From: Neoceratodus forsteri
Lineage: Eukaryota > Chordata > Ceratodontiformes > Ceratodontidae
Assembly: GCA_016271365.2 (NCBI GenBank)
Contig: JADMNL010000022.1
Location: 217,906,501 to 217,970,500 of the forward strand
DNA: 64,000 nucleotides
Direction of reading: 5' to 3'
Positions 32,189 through 42,450 of this stretch are shown piece by piece; position 1 is the first letter of the stretch; each line of letters starts with the position of its first letter. A program made the position numbers and the translations under genes. The notes under the pieces were generated by a model. It made no database searches. It was not told where the DNA came from and saw only the letters and a list, made by a program, of their open reading frames with translations.

Positions 32189-33970
32189 TCACCTAAATTT
32201 AAGAGAATTCCACCCTACAGCTGCATACAATGCACAGTGGTGGGTGGAGAGGGGAAGGACAGTTATAAACCTAATAGCTCTGTGATAAAGCATGTCCAAT
32301 TTGTCATGAGAGGCTTTAGGGCACTGACTATATAAGAAATCTGCATAATCAACCAGAGAGAGAAAGGTGGTTTGGACCAGCTGCTTTTTTTGCCTCACTA
32401 GTAAGAAACTGGTAAATCCTAAAGAAAAGACCCAGCCTTTGTCTTACTTTCTTTATCAAGTCCTCAGTATGCTCTGTGAATCAGAGATTCTGATCCAGCC
32501 ACACTCCCAAATATTTAAACTTTGGAACAATCTCCAGGTTCTCTCCAAGTATTTTGGTGATCAGAGGTAACGTTCCATTAGAGGCCGGGTTCACCACAGG
32601 ACTGTGGGGCGAGAAAAGCATTGCTTTATTTTTTTTTTGCATTTAGGAGCTCTTTAAAAAGAAGCTGTTTCTGCAGCCAGTTAAATTCCTCCTGGAGATC
32701 TGCACAGGCATCTTCAGGAGTCAGACGACTAAGATAAAGAACAGTGTCATTCGCAAACAGATGTATACTGGCCTTGTTTATGCTATCATCAATGTTATTA
32801 ACATAAATAGCAAACAGTAATGATCCAAGTATTGACCCTTGAGGCGCTCCCCTTTGAAGTGGTTTGAGTGCGGACAGCTCACCCTCAGCCATGATCTGCT
32901 GAAACCGTCCTGAGAGATAATCTGTAAACTAACTCATTGGACCTGGGTCAAGACCTAAATTTCTCAAGAAGAGAGAAGCAGGCTGTGATCCTCGGTGTCA
33001 AAGGCCTTACATAGGTCTAAGAATACAGTGCAGACAAAATTTTTTCTATCCCGGTCATGGCGCCAGTCATTGGTTACTTTGTCAAGGGCTGAAATAGTGC
33101 TGTGTCTTGATCTAAAGCCAGATTGCATAGGGTTTAATAGGTTTTTTGACTCAATGTAGTTCCTGAGCTGGTTACTCACTATTTTTTCCAGAAGTTTTGA
33201 TAAGGTAGGTAGGAGAGTTATCGGTCTGTAATTGCTCAGGTCACAAGGGTCCACTGATTTAAACAGAGGAATATGTGCAGTTTCCCTTATTGGAGGAATA
33301 CTCCCTTGAGACAGTGATAGATTGAAAAGATGAGTGATTGGCACCGCTAGTACATGGTAGGCAACCATAAGGAAACAGGGATCTAGTGAATCTGCTCCAG
33401 CACTTTTCTTAGAGTCCAACTGAAGCAAAAGATCTTAGACCTCTTTCAGGGATACAGGCTGGAATGAGAAGCCTGGGGCAGAGGCAGGGGCAGGAGACTG
33501 CTTATCTTGCACTCCAAGATGCGAGCATGCCAAGCATGCAGGGTAGTTATCGAATGCAAGACCAGCAATGGCAAAATGGTTGTTAAAGGAGTCTAGAATT
33601 CCCATTTTATCACAGACAGTAGTATTCCCTGAGTTAATCATTACTGGCGGAGAATTGCCCGGGGTGTGTCTCGACATTTCCTTAATTGTCTTCCAAAATT
33701 TAGAGGAACGCTTTGCAGCAGAGTCCAGTTCATTACGATAGAACGTAGCCTTTGCTTCCCTAACCATTTCGTACATGCATTCTGAGCTTTTCTGAACTGA
33801 CAGCAATCAATGTCTAACCTAGATCTGCGTGCCTTTTTCCAGAGTTTCTCTTGCCAGCAAGGCAGCCTTTAATTCAGCAGAGAACCAGTGACAAGCTTTG
33901 TTCCTCACATGAATTTTCACTATAGTGGCATACTTGTTTAGTGCCCCCACCAATATTTCATAGAATATGT
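32189..33970 (-). pseudogene. L2-like LINE reverse transcriptase, broken
   Basis: Begins after the insertion with YDIFYEILVGALNKYA (about 33,965) and the linker REAKATFYRNELDSAAKR and SSKFWKTIKEM (33,690-33,760). RT blocks follow: KSAGADSLDPCFL (about 33,400), NYRPITLLPTLSKLLEK (about 33,190-33,240), VFLDLCKAFDTEDH (about 33,000), GAPQGSILG (about 32,840) and FANDTVLYL (about 32,740), where the catalytic FADD has become FAND. A C-terminal block, YHRAIRFITVLP, lies at about 32,270. Stops and shifts near 33,430, 32,955 and 32,625 break it. Confidence 0.9.
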
Positions 33971-33984
33971 CATAGGCCATGTTG

Positions 33985-34556
33985 TAACACGGCATTATTC
34001 AGAAGTGCACGACGGCGCCCCGGGATAGGCGCAACGCCGTCACGTGGTGCAGGAGCAACACGGCATTGTGAGCCGATAATGCCGTGTTGCTGTGCTGGGA
34101 AGCGCGTTCACGACTCCAACACGGCATTATTTCTCATAATGCCGTGTTGGGCTCAAGAACGCGCAAGACCAACACGGCATTATGAGAAATAATGCCATGT
34201 TGGAGTCGTAGACGCGCTTCCCAGCACAGCAACACGGCTCCTGCACCGTGGCGCTTGATGCATCTATGTCGAAGCGCTAGTAAAGACCCTCAATAATGCC
34301 CTGTTATTAAAGTAACAATAAAGTGTATGAAGATCGCCTCAGTCTCCAGCGCTTTTTTTCTTAATAGACTCTGCTTGTCCTAGTATACATCGCTTATCCG
34401 TGTTACAAAGCATTAATCACCGGCAGCGTCGGCCTCTACGATGATTATGCCGCTGAGGATTGAACCCTCGGGCCATCTCGTGCAACAACGCCCCCCCAGT
34501 GGGCATTAATCCCCGGTAGACGCCTCCTCTGCCGGTGATTAATGCTTACTTAACTG
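33985..34556. mobile_element. nested palindromic insertion inside the L2-like LINE
   Basis: GC-rich 572-bp insert flanked by TGTTG on both sides (33,980-33,984 and 34,557-34,561). Outer arms (34,039-34,140 and 34,157-34,250) pair over GCTGTGCTGGGAAGCGCGT and CGACTCCAACA. Each arm holds a smaller palindrome, AACACGGCATTAT-TTCTC-ATAATGCCGTGTT. A second foldback (34,408-34,548) has 19-bp perfect ends AAGCATTAATCACCGGCAG and CTGCCGGTGATTAATGCTT. TAACANGGCATTATTNAG ends at 33,985 and about 34,306 delimit the first part. No coding capacity. Confidence 0.8.
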
Positions 34557-35023
34557 TGTTGGCTAAGTAGTATTCCTGCCAGTGCAATGAATGAATGAAA
34601 TAATAGATCATTAATGTAGACAGCCAGATCAAAGTTCCAATGGGACCTTTTAGTATTAAATTTAGCTGTAGGTACTGAATTATGCATCGATCTGACAACA
34701 GCAATAAAGCAATGGTTGCTAACATCTGAGAAAAAGGTACCAGCATGAGAAAATAGGTGGGGCTTATTAACTAGTATGACATCTAGCAAGATACTGTTAC
34801 TCAGGTTCCTTTTATTTGGACGTGTAGGATCATCAATTAATTGTATCAGCCCAAGGGAATCACAGAAGGTGGTAAGAGGAGTAGAGGGCTTGGCTAGCCA
34901 GTCGTAGTTGAAATCTCCTAGGATAATTGTTTCAAAATTCCCTTTCTCTAATAGAGCGTCAAGATGCGTAAGGAGCTGCAGCCCAGCAGACGGTGGTCTA
35001 TAGCAACCTATAACACGAAGCAC
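34557..35023 (-). pseudogene. L2-like LINE endonuclease domain (partial)
   Basis: Apurinic-type endonuclease C-terminal half. VIGCYRPPSAG, ILGDFNYDWLA (catalytic GDFN block) and the terminal SNHCFIAVV block, where the expected S-D-H has Asn for Asp. It ends at the insertion at 34,556; the N-terminal half beyond 35,023 has been lost. It would nick target DNA. The frame is open for about 150 codons, well preserved for such a region. Confidence 0.87.
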
Positions 35024-35030
35024 GAGGATA

Positions 35031-35115
35031 CTGTAGGTAGACAGGTAGGTAGGTATAGGCAGGCAGGATAGATAGATATACTACTATACACACACACACA
35101 CACACACACACACCA
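35031..35115. repeat. GGTA/GATA and (AC)n simple repeats
   Basis: TAGGTAGACAGGTAGGTAGG, then GATAGATAGATA, then about 12 AC units ending near 35,113. Confidence 0.9.
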
Positions 35116-35838
35116 GGAGTGGGGGTAAAAACGACAAGATAAAAGAGATATCTCAGCTAGTGACATCAGTAACATATCAAAAAATATTATTGATAACTCC
35201 AGGGAAGACCCCAGGCCTCATTTGCAAAGATTCAGGACAGGCAAAACCGTAATATGTTTTCCTTTTGCTGCTTGCAGGGTGGGAGTGGGGTGTTAGGGTT
35301 GGAAACTCTAACACTACTTTTCCATACTTTTCTCGGTTTAATCTGAATCCTAATTGGTGTATTGATGAAGTTTTTTTGCAAAGAAGTTCTTTACTTTTTG
35401 AAATAGTGTAATCATATCCTCATTCACATTGCTTCCATCCCTCCATAGATGCACACATCCATCTGGCTATGGAAGCGCAGGCTCCACATGCCTCCAAAAG
35501 GCAATTTATGAGCTTGGTTATCATATTTTTTGTGGGGCTCACTTCAATGGGAAAAATATATTAAGTGTGCCTCCTAACTCCCGGCACTTGATTGTATATG
35601 GGTAAAAATGTGTTTCTCGTTTTTTTACCCATATGTCAGTAAATTTTTGTTAGTCTACTCTAGAATTTGGTATGGTTGTAGCGTAAGACTAGATACACTT
35701 AGGTGCATTTTGTATGTTGATTGGACTTTCATTGTAAATTTGGCATCATGGTGAAGACTGAAGGTAATTTCAGTGTGCACTGTGTACCCCATGAATATTT
35801 AGGCTGTGATTATGTGTTAGTGCTACATATATATTATG
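35116..35838. other. unannotated interval with a small hairpin
   Basis: ATATGGGTAAAAA and TTTTTTTACCCATAT (about 35,597-35,636) form a short hairpin. Nothing else recognised. Confidence 0.5.
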
Positions 35839-37059
35839 TGGCACGGTAGTGCCGCTATAGTTAGGGTTGAGTACCCCATTTAAAGTTAAAGTGTGGAATT
35901 TTGCAACTTAATAACTTTGCCACCATATGACAGATTTGCCTGAAATTTGGCAGGCATGGAGCAGTACCATAAGTCTCAGGATCTGCCAAGCTTTGTAACA
36001 GTCGGATATACAGTTGCAGATTTATAAAGTGACATTCGGCAGTGCATTTATGCTTTTTTGCACATTCTTTGCTCACACCTACAGGTGACACGGTTTGCGT
36101 GACCAGTCCAAAAACTTCAGGGAACCTGCAGCCGGGGTCCCTGATGTGCCTTCCGAAGATTTTGTGAAAAAATATTAAATGGTTCAAAAGTTATTTAAAA
36201 AACAAATTTCTCAGTATAGTCAATGGGAAAAGTTAACAAAAAGTTCGACAGTGTCGCAAATGCAGTTTTTAGTGTCGCAAATGACCCCTGTAGTGTCGTG
36301 AGTCAGCCATTTTTTTTTTTCAGTTAGTGGTCACAGAAATGCTTGGCATTTAAATTTGGGACCCTCTAGGGACACGATTCTTTTTGTGTTCACCTAGTCA
36401 GGCCCTGTGGATGCTAGCCATGTCTTTTTCTTTGGGGGGGGGGGGTCAAACACCCCAGAAATATGTTTTGCAAATTTTTGTAATCTGTAGTGTCACAAAG
36501 TAGTGTTGAACGTGCAACACTTCATGATTTTTTTTTTTGCGAAAGTGTCGTGATTTGCGACACTACTTTGCGACAATATGACCAAAATAACAGGAATTCT
36601 TTACCACCCTGCTAAAAAAGAATGGTTTGGTCTTTTGGGCTGAAATCTGGAGGAAAGAATGCCAACATCCCACAGATGTGCCTTTTGGTATTTTGATGAC
36701 AAAATATTGCAGGGATGCAAAGTTATGGTACTCCAAAGTTGACGATTTTTCCCATAGACTAACATTGCGGTGTCTGACGCACCTTTCGGGGCCCATATCT
36801 CGGAAACGCTTCGAGATACAAACTTTTCGTCGGAAAAATGCTTAGCCCCCCCCCCCACCAGGGAGTTAAATACAAAACTAGCCAGGAAAGTCATAAATCA
36901 TATAAAATTAAAAAAAAATTTCTACGTCGTACGGTTCCTGAGATATAAGCAATTTAGTATTCCAAGTGCTCATTTTCTGCTCCGAGGCCCATTATTATGC
37001 ATACATTCTTTGTACTCACTGTGGTTCTTTATGCAGCTGTTGGGCAAAAACAGGGTGTG

Positions 37060-37400
37060 CACCTCTGTTACTGTTACAGTTAGCGTTCCCACTTGCGTTT
37101 CCGTACCCGTTTGTGTTAGCAATCCCGTATACGCCACCGTGCGCCTTTTGCTTTGTGTTTTCGTTTTCGGTTGTGTTACTGTTACCATTTGCATTTCCAC
37201 TACTGTTTCTGTTTGCGTTTCATTTTGCGTCACTGTGTGCAATACCATTTGCATTTGTCTTTCCTTTGGTGTCATCGTTGCTGTTACCGTTACCATTTGT
37301 GTTTCAAATTGCGTTACCATGACCGTGCATGTTACGTACCATTAACGTTTGCAGTTTGCACTTGCGTTTGCATTACTTCACTATTTATAGTGCACATTCT
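37060..37400. repeat. degenerate hexanucleotide repeat in element A
   Basis: Units of the form GTTNCC and GTTTGC alternate for about 340 bp (GTTACTGTTACCATTTGCAT and so on). The 6-bp period gives a two-residue period in translation and open frames on both strands. The same repeat appears shortened in element C at 40,555-40,690. Confidence 0.85.
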
Positions 37401-37404
37401 CAAA

Positions 37405-37770
37405 AAGAAGGGAAATTCATGGCAAAAAAATCAGTTTAATGCATCGGTTAGGGTTGTTCCACAGCGACAAAAGTGAGGAAATTCAATGTTAGGGTTCCCA
37501 CCCCCTTGCACCCCATTCCCACCCCGCCCTCACCAACAGGCATTGGGGTGCATGTTGGGGTTGTCGGTCCTAACTCTCACCCAGTTCTCCTATACTGCAC
37601 CACCTCAGCTTGTTTACACATGGGATGGGGTGAGAGTTAGGACCAGCGACCCAATGCACACCGATGCCTGTTGGTGGGGTGCAAGGTGGAACCCAACATC
37701 GAAATTTCCTTGCTATTGTCGCTAGATTAATTCCTAACTGATGCATTAAACTGAGTTTTTTTTGCCATGA
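37405..37770. repeat. palindrome nested in element A
   Basis: Arms of about 165 bp. Left blocks ATTCATGGCAAAAAA, CAGTTTAATGCATCGGTTAG, GAGGAAATTCAATGTT, CACCAACAGGCATTGG and GGTCCTAACTCTCACCC each have a mirrored partner in the right arm up to 37,768. Spacer about 45 bp. A third, single arm copy starts at 37,800 (TTAATGCATCAGTTAGGGAG). Confidence 0.85.
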
Positions 37771-38375
37771 ATATATTCTATATATATATATCTCTCTCAA
37801 AAAACTTTGTTAATGCATCAGTTAGGGAGTTAGGATTTAAGAGACTAAAGTAGAGAAATGAGACATTAGGGTTGCGCTTCTAACACCCCCCCCATCCAAC
37901 CCCATCAGCATACCCCATATCCACCCTCCAAAGACCAGCAGGCGTCGGGGTGTGCCTCTATCCCAAAGACTGAACTGAGAATGCTCAGAACCCAAAATTT
38001 TGAAATTTAATAACTTTGGAAAGGATTAATATTTTTTTGCCAGCCAACGCTGGATTGTTCTTTAGGATAACCTCTTTCTACCCTGCAAATTTCAGGCCAA
38101 TACTTCCAAACAGTGTGGGCACAGCACAATGAGGAAAAAAACAGAACTGGCAAAAAATTAGCAAAAACAATGAGTTTTTTGAAGATTCATGGCACAAATT
38201 CTGCAAATCCAATCAAAACAAAACTTGGCAAATCAAGAGATCTACCACCTGAGACCATCTATTCCACATTTCATGCAAATCCATTGAACAGTTGTAAAAG
38301 TTATTAACGTGCAAAATTTGGGGTTTAGCATTAAAGTGCCTGCTCAACTCTAACTAGAGCGGCGCAACTGCGCCC

Positions 38376-39094
38376 ATATATATATATAGCCCCTTAACTC
38401 CAATTATTGACAGATCTGTGGCTTGTTAAAGTTGCAATGTTATCCAATGTGAATTTTGATTTTTTAACTTTTATGTTTTTTTTTATTTAGCCCCTAAATT
38501 GGGGGTATGTGTTAATCTTGTAGTACTCATTAAGATCTTTCATTTGATATACAGATTGTCCCTTAAATGAAAATGCTGACAGAGTTATGGCTTAATAAAG
38601 TTGAAATGTAGAAAATAAAAACTAGGTTCAAATTATTTTTTCATATGAAGGATTCTTTTTCCATGAGAACGACACAATCTCGCAAAAAAAAGAGTCCTCC
38701 ATTTGAAAAAAGAATGCAAAAAAACCTAGTCCAAATGTTTTTTTATATGAAAGAATATTTTGTCCTGATAATGACACAATCTCAAGAAAAGGAAATTCTC
38801 CATACGAAAGAAGAATGAAAAAAACAAAGTCCAAATTATTTTTTCGTATGAAGGCAATCTTGTTTCCTATGGCCATACGAAAAAAGAAAATCATCTCATG
38901 AAAAAATGTTTTAAATGTGTTAAAAACACATTTCTGAGTCATTTTTCAAAAACGTAACTGCAGAATCCACCAAATGGGGTCTCAATTAACAAGACACATG
39001 TGTTGGTGTGTTTCGATGATAGCACTTTTATGAGCTGTAATTTATTTTTTTTTTAATAACTGGAAACAATTTTTCTCATGAAACAGCTATCCAA
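38376..39094. repeat. AT-rich interval with a 100-bp tandem repeat
   Basis: At 38,620-38,900 a unit of about 100 bp is repeated 2.5 times; the phrase CAAATTATTTTTTCATATGA recurs near 38,630, 38,732 and 38,830. The 104-codon minus frame here reflects that repeat. The left side of 38,376-38,620 is unassigned and may belong to element B. Confidence 0.72.
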
Positions 39095-39485
39095 AAGATC
39101 ATACTGCACACGCTCAGAACTGAAATTTCAAATCCCTGTAACTCTGGAATGGATTAATATTTTTTCACCAAGCCAATGAAAGACTCCATTCTGACCCAAA
39201 CCCTTTCTACCCTGAAAATTTCAGAGCAAAATTCCAAGCTGCCGTGCCACTAGGTGAAGAGAAAAAAACATATATTTTTTTCCCTTTTTTCGCTGTCTGG
39301 ATATTGGAATCCACACATCTGACTGCAGCGAAACTTACACATCAAGAGACCATGCCCCAAGACTGTGCATGCAAAATACTGAGCAAATCCACTGAACAGT
39401 GGTGAAGCTATTAAAGTGCAAAATTAGGGATTTAACATTAAACAGCCTACTCAACCATAACTATAGTGGTACTACTGCACTACTA
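39095..39485. mobile_element. TIR element B, right end only
   Basis: Homologous to the right 400 bp of element A: TGGATTAATATTTTTTCACC, CTTTCTACCCTGAAAATTTC, ATCAAGAGACC and the terminal TCAACCATAACTATAGTGG. It ends at a TATATATATTAT tract that is immediately followed by element C. Confidence 0.78.
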
Positions 39486-39499
39486 ACATATATATATTA

Positions 39500-40695
39500 T
39501 AGTGGCACGGCAGTGCCACTATAGTTAGGGTCGAGTACCCCATTTAAGGTTAAAGTGTGAAATTTTGCAGCTTAATAACTTTGCTGTTGTATGACGGATT
39601 TGCCTGAAATCTAGCAGGGCACAGAGTGGTACCATAGATCTCTGGATCTGCTAAGTTTCGTACTGGTCAGATATATGGTTGCTGAGTTATAAAGCGACAT
39701 TCTGTAGCACATTTACGCTTTTTTGTGCATTCTTTGCTCACGCCTACACGCCACACAGTTTGCACGACTGGTCCGAAACCTTCAAGTTACATGCAGTCGG
39801 CATCCCCAATGTGCCTTTCAAACATTTTGTGAAAAAATATTAAACAGTTCAAAAGTTATTTAAAAAACAAGTTTCCCATTATGGTCAATTGGAAAAGTTA
39901 GCAAAAAGTTTGACAGTGTCACAAATGCAGTTTTTAGTGTGACACCTGTAGTGTCGTGAGTCAGCCATTTTTTTTTCAGTTAGTGGTCACAGAAATGCTT
40001 GGCATATAAATTTGGGACCCTCTAGGGACACAATTATTTTTGTGTTCACTTAGCCGAGCCCTAAGGATGTTAGCCATGTCTTTTTTGGGGGGTTAAACAC
40101 CCCAGAGATATGTTTTTCAAATTTTTGTAACCTGTAGTGTTGCAAAGTAGTGTCAAACTTGTGACACTTTTCGTGATTTGTTTTGCGAAAGTGTTGTGAT
40201 TTGTGACACTACTTTGCGACACTATAGTCAAAATAACAGTAATTCTTTGCCACCCTGCTGCAAAAAAATGGCTTGGTCTTTTGGGCTGAAATTTGAAGGG
40301 AAGAAAGCCAACATCCCACAGATGTGCATTTTGGTGGTTTGGTGACAAAATATTGCAGGGATGCAAAGTTACAGTACTCAAAGTTGACTATTTTCCCATA
40401 GACTAACATTGCGGCTTCTGCACGCTGCTGAGCCGTATCTAGGACACTTGGAGATACGGACTATTCGTCGGAAAAATGCTTAGTCCCCCACCATGGGGTT
40501 AAGTACAAAACTAGCCAGGAAAGTCATAAATCATATGAAATTAAAAAAATTTTACCATTTGCATTTCCACTACTGTTTCTGTTTGCATTTTGTTTTGCGT
40601 CCCTGTGTGCATTACCATTTGCATTTGCGTACGTGCTTCCGTTTGCGTTTGTCTTTCCTTTGATGTCATCGTTGCTGTTACCATTACTATTCTGT
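39500..40695. mobile_element. TIR element C, left part
   Basis: Homologous to the left 1.1 kb of element A, from the GGCACGGCAGTGCC terminal hairpin through AGTGTCGTGAGTCAGCCATT to the hexamer repeat at 40,555-40,690. The right half is missing where the CR1-like LINE begins. Confidence 0.82.
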
Positions 40696-40704
40696 TCAAA
40701 GTTT

Positions 40705-41260
40705 AAGAGCCAGTAAAAGGGGAAGAAAGGCACAACAATACATTATTCAAGTACACAATAGATTTGATCCTCTGTTTACAGATATTGATGGTTCCTGCCC
40801 TGAGGATTTTAGTCAGGCTGATGACATTGCGGCAAATCTTCATGGCTCATTGCCACATACTATAATGCCTAATACTGAGTGACCTTCCCCTGTCAGTTCA
40901 AATTCAATTGTCTTATTCACATCCACTGAGCAGAACACTGTTATGCCCAGTATTGAGGGTTCGTCCCATGTCTGCTCAAATTTAATTAATTTATCTATAT
41001 CCACAGAGCCTCTAATAGACTTATCTAAAGAATCACCCCTTCCCCCCTTGGTTAATAATATGTTATCTGTTCCAAAACAAATCTTTGTTCTGGGTGATTC
41101 CATCACTAAACATTTGGATACATCTACCTGCAACCCAGATATGGCAAACCAAACATGCTCAAGTTTTAGTGGGGCTAAGACTGCCAATATTACTGGTATG
41201 TTAGATAAGATCCTTAGGGACAGTGGGCCTAATCCCCTTACAACTATACATGTAGGGGCT

Positions 41261-41327
<67 letters not shown>

Positions 41328-41645
41328 TATATATGGGGACTCCATACAGCATATTAAAGAATCTTTTGTGGCCATGACCAATAAGCTCGTTGAATATGGA
41401 TGTAATATCTGTTTCTCTTAAATCCTCCTGATCCCTCGATCTTCTCTATCACTTAACAATGAAATCAAGAGCATTAACGAGTGGTTACATATGTGGTGTT
41501 TATATCAAGGCATCACTTGTGTCACCCATTGGGAAGAATATATTAGTGTCAATAATTGGTTTCGTATGGATGGGTTACACCTTAGCAGACAGGGTAATGC
41601 TCTTTTGGGACAAACATTTTTATCAGTTATTCATAAACATTTAAA
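40705..41645 (+). pseudogene. CR1 ORF1 with SGNH esterase-like domain
   Basis: The readable frame from about 40,705 carries a repeated leader and then IFVLGDSITKHL (about 41,083-41,118; block I Ser), TTIHVGANN (about 41,240-41,266; the usual GTND is GANN) and, after a microsatellite, NEWLHMWCLYQGIT and MDGLHLSRQG (about 41,565-41,600; the block V Asp-x-x-His). Esterase-type ORF1 proteins are known from CR1 LINEs. A (TA)n(CA)n tract at 41,266-41,328 is inserted right after HVGANN and shifts the frame. A stop near 40,883 also breaks it. Confidence 0.85.
41266..41330. repeat. (TA)n(CA)n microsatellite inside CR1 ORF1
   Basis: About 14 TA then 14 CA dinucleotides, placed within the esterase-like domain. 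Confidence 0.95.
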
Positions 41646-41689
41646 CTAACAAAGGGGGGAGGGACGGGTATTTTTCACCCATCTCATAA

Positions 41690-42450
41690 ATCCCAATCGA
41701 ATACCAGTAAATGTACCAGTCATCGTCTACAATGTCTGAGTTTCAGTGCTAGATGTTTGACTAATAACTGTGATGATTTAAAAATAAAAATCTGTACTGA
41801 CAATACTGATATTTCTATCTGTGAAACTAGGGGTGATAAGGCATCCTGGGAAACCATTATCCCTGGCTATACTACATACTATTTAAATAGGACAAATAGA
41901 AAAGGTGGTGGGGTTGTCTTGTTCCTTAATAATCAAATTAAATCTATCGATGTGTCTAATTACATGAAAAAACACAATAAACGTACCGAGTCCATCTGGG
42001 TATAAGTGTTTTTGTCTGCTGATGAGTTTCTGTTTTTGGGGTCTTGTTATCGCCCTCCAAATTCCTCAGTAGACATTCTGGGTGCTATACTTAGTGAAAC
42101 AGAGCTTGCTAGCTCCTTAGGAAATATCATTATTACTGACGATTTTAATTTGGGCAACATTAACTGGCATAATCATGCTACAGTTGGCAGTAACTGTAAT
42201 ACATTTCTGTCTACCTGCCTAAATCTAAATCTCAAACAGAATGTGCTTTCTCCCACTAGAGGTGACACATGTCTTGATTTAGTAATCAGTAAGGATGTCT
42301 TGGTCATTGACAATGTGATAGTTAGTGATCCTATTGCTAACAGTGGCCACAACACTAGATTGTTCACAATCCATAAAGAGAGTGCATACCATTCTAATTC
42401 AACGGTAGTTTATATGCATGGCAGGGCAGACCATCAGTCCAGGGTTCAAA
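41690..42450 (+). pseudogene. CR1 endonuclease domain
   Basis: Apurinic-type endonuclease. The segment 41,757-42,005 includes CETRGDKASWETIIPGY and GGGVVLFLNN; 42,006-42,476 includes LGSCYRPPNSSVD, IIITDDFNLGNINW (GDFN has become DDFN), LDLVISKD and SGHNTRLF (SDH has become SGH). Thus two active-site blocks are altered. A single TAA at 42,003 separates two otherwise consistent frames. It ends at the insertion near 42,450. Confidence 0.85.

Larger units (their letters stand above)
31203..35030 (-). mobile_element. L2-like LINE with a (GATT)n tail, interrupted
   Basis: Minus-strand non-LTR element spanning endonuclease to 3' tail. The 3' end has AATAAAGATCTGATTGATTG (minus strand, 31,203-31,245), that is a (GATT)n tail with an AATAAA-type signal. 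The coding parts are annotated separately. A 572-bp palindromic element (33,985-34,556) interrupts the region between endonuclease and RT. 3' UTR sequence contains decayed C-terminal coding: LPLSPLEKYALRS near 32,100 and PSLWNKL near 31,990. Multiple stops make it inactive. Confidence 0.88.
35839..38375. mobile_element. TIR element A, 2.5 kb
   Basis: The ends are inverted: GGCACGGTAGTGCC-GCTATAGTTAGGGTTGAG on the left mirrors a right end reading GGCGCAGTTGCGCC-GCTCTAGTTAGAGTTGAG in reverse. Similarity continues inward (GCAACTTAATAACTTTGCC against GCACGTTAATAACTTTTAC) for about 90 bp. Both termini are themselves tiny hairpins (GGCAC/GTGCC; GGCGCA/TGCGCC). Flanks are TATATATA on both sides, suggesting insertion into TA repeats. 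The interior holds a GTGTCGCAAA-motif region, a hexamer repeat and a palindrome, but no transposase-like frame. It is probably non-autonomous. Confidence 0.78.

Noticed and set aside
36970..37320. 116-codon Thr/Gln/Val-rich frame
   Set aside because: Product of the hexamer repeat, with a two-residue period.
38628..38942. 104-codon Phe-rich minus-strand frame
   Set aside because: Reflects the 100-bp tandem repeat of AT-rich DNA.
40840..41352. 170-codon minus-strand frame with an IYIYIYI stretch
   Set aside because: Antisense to CR1 ORF1 and includes the microsatellite.
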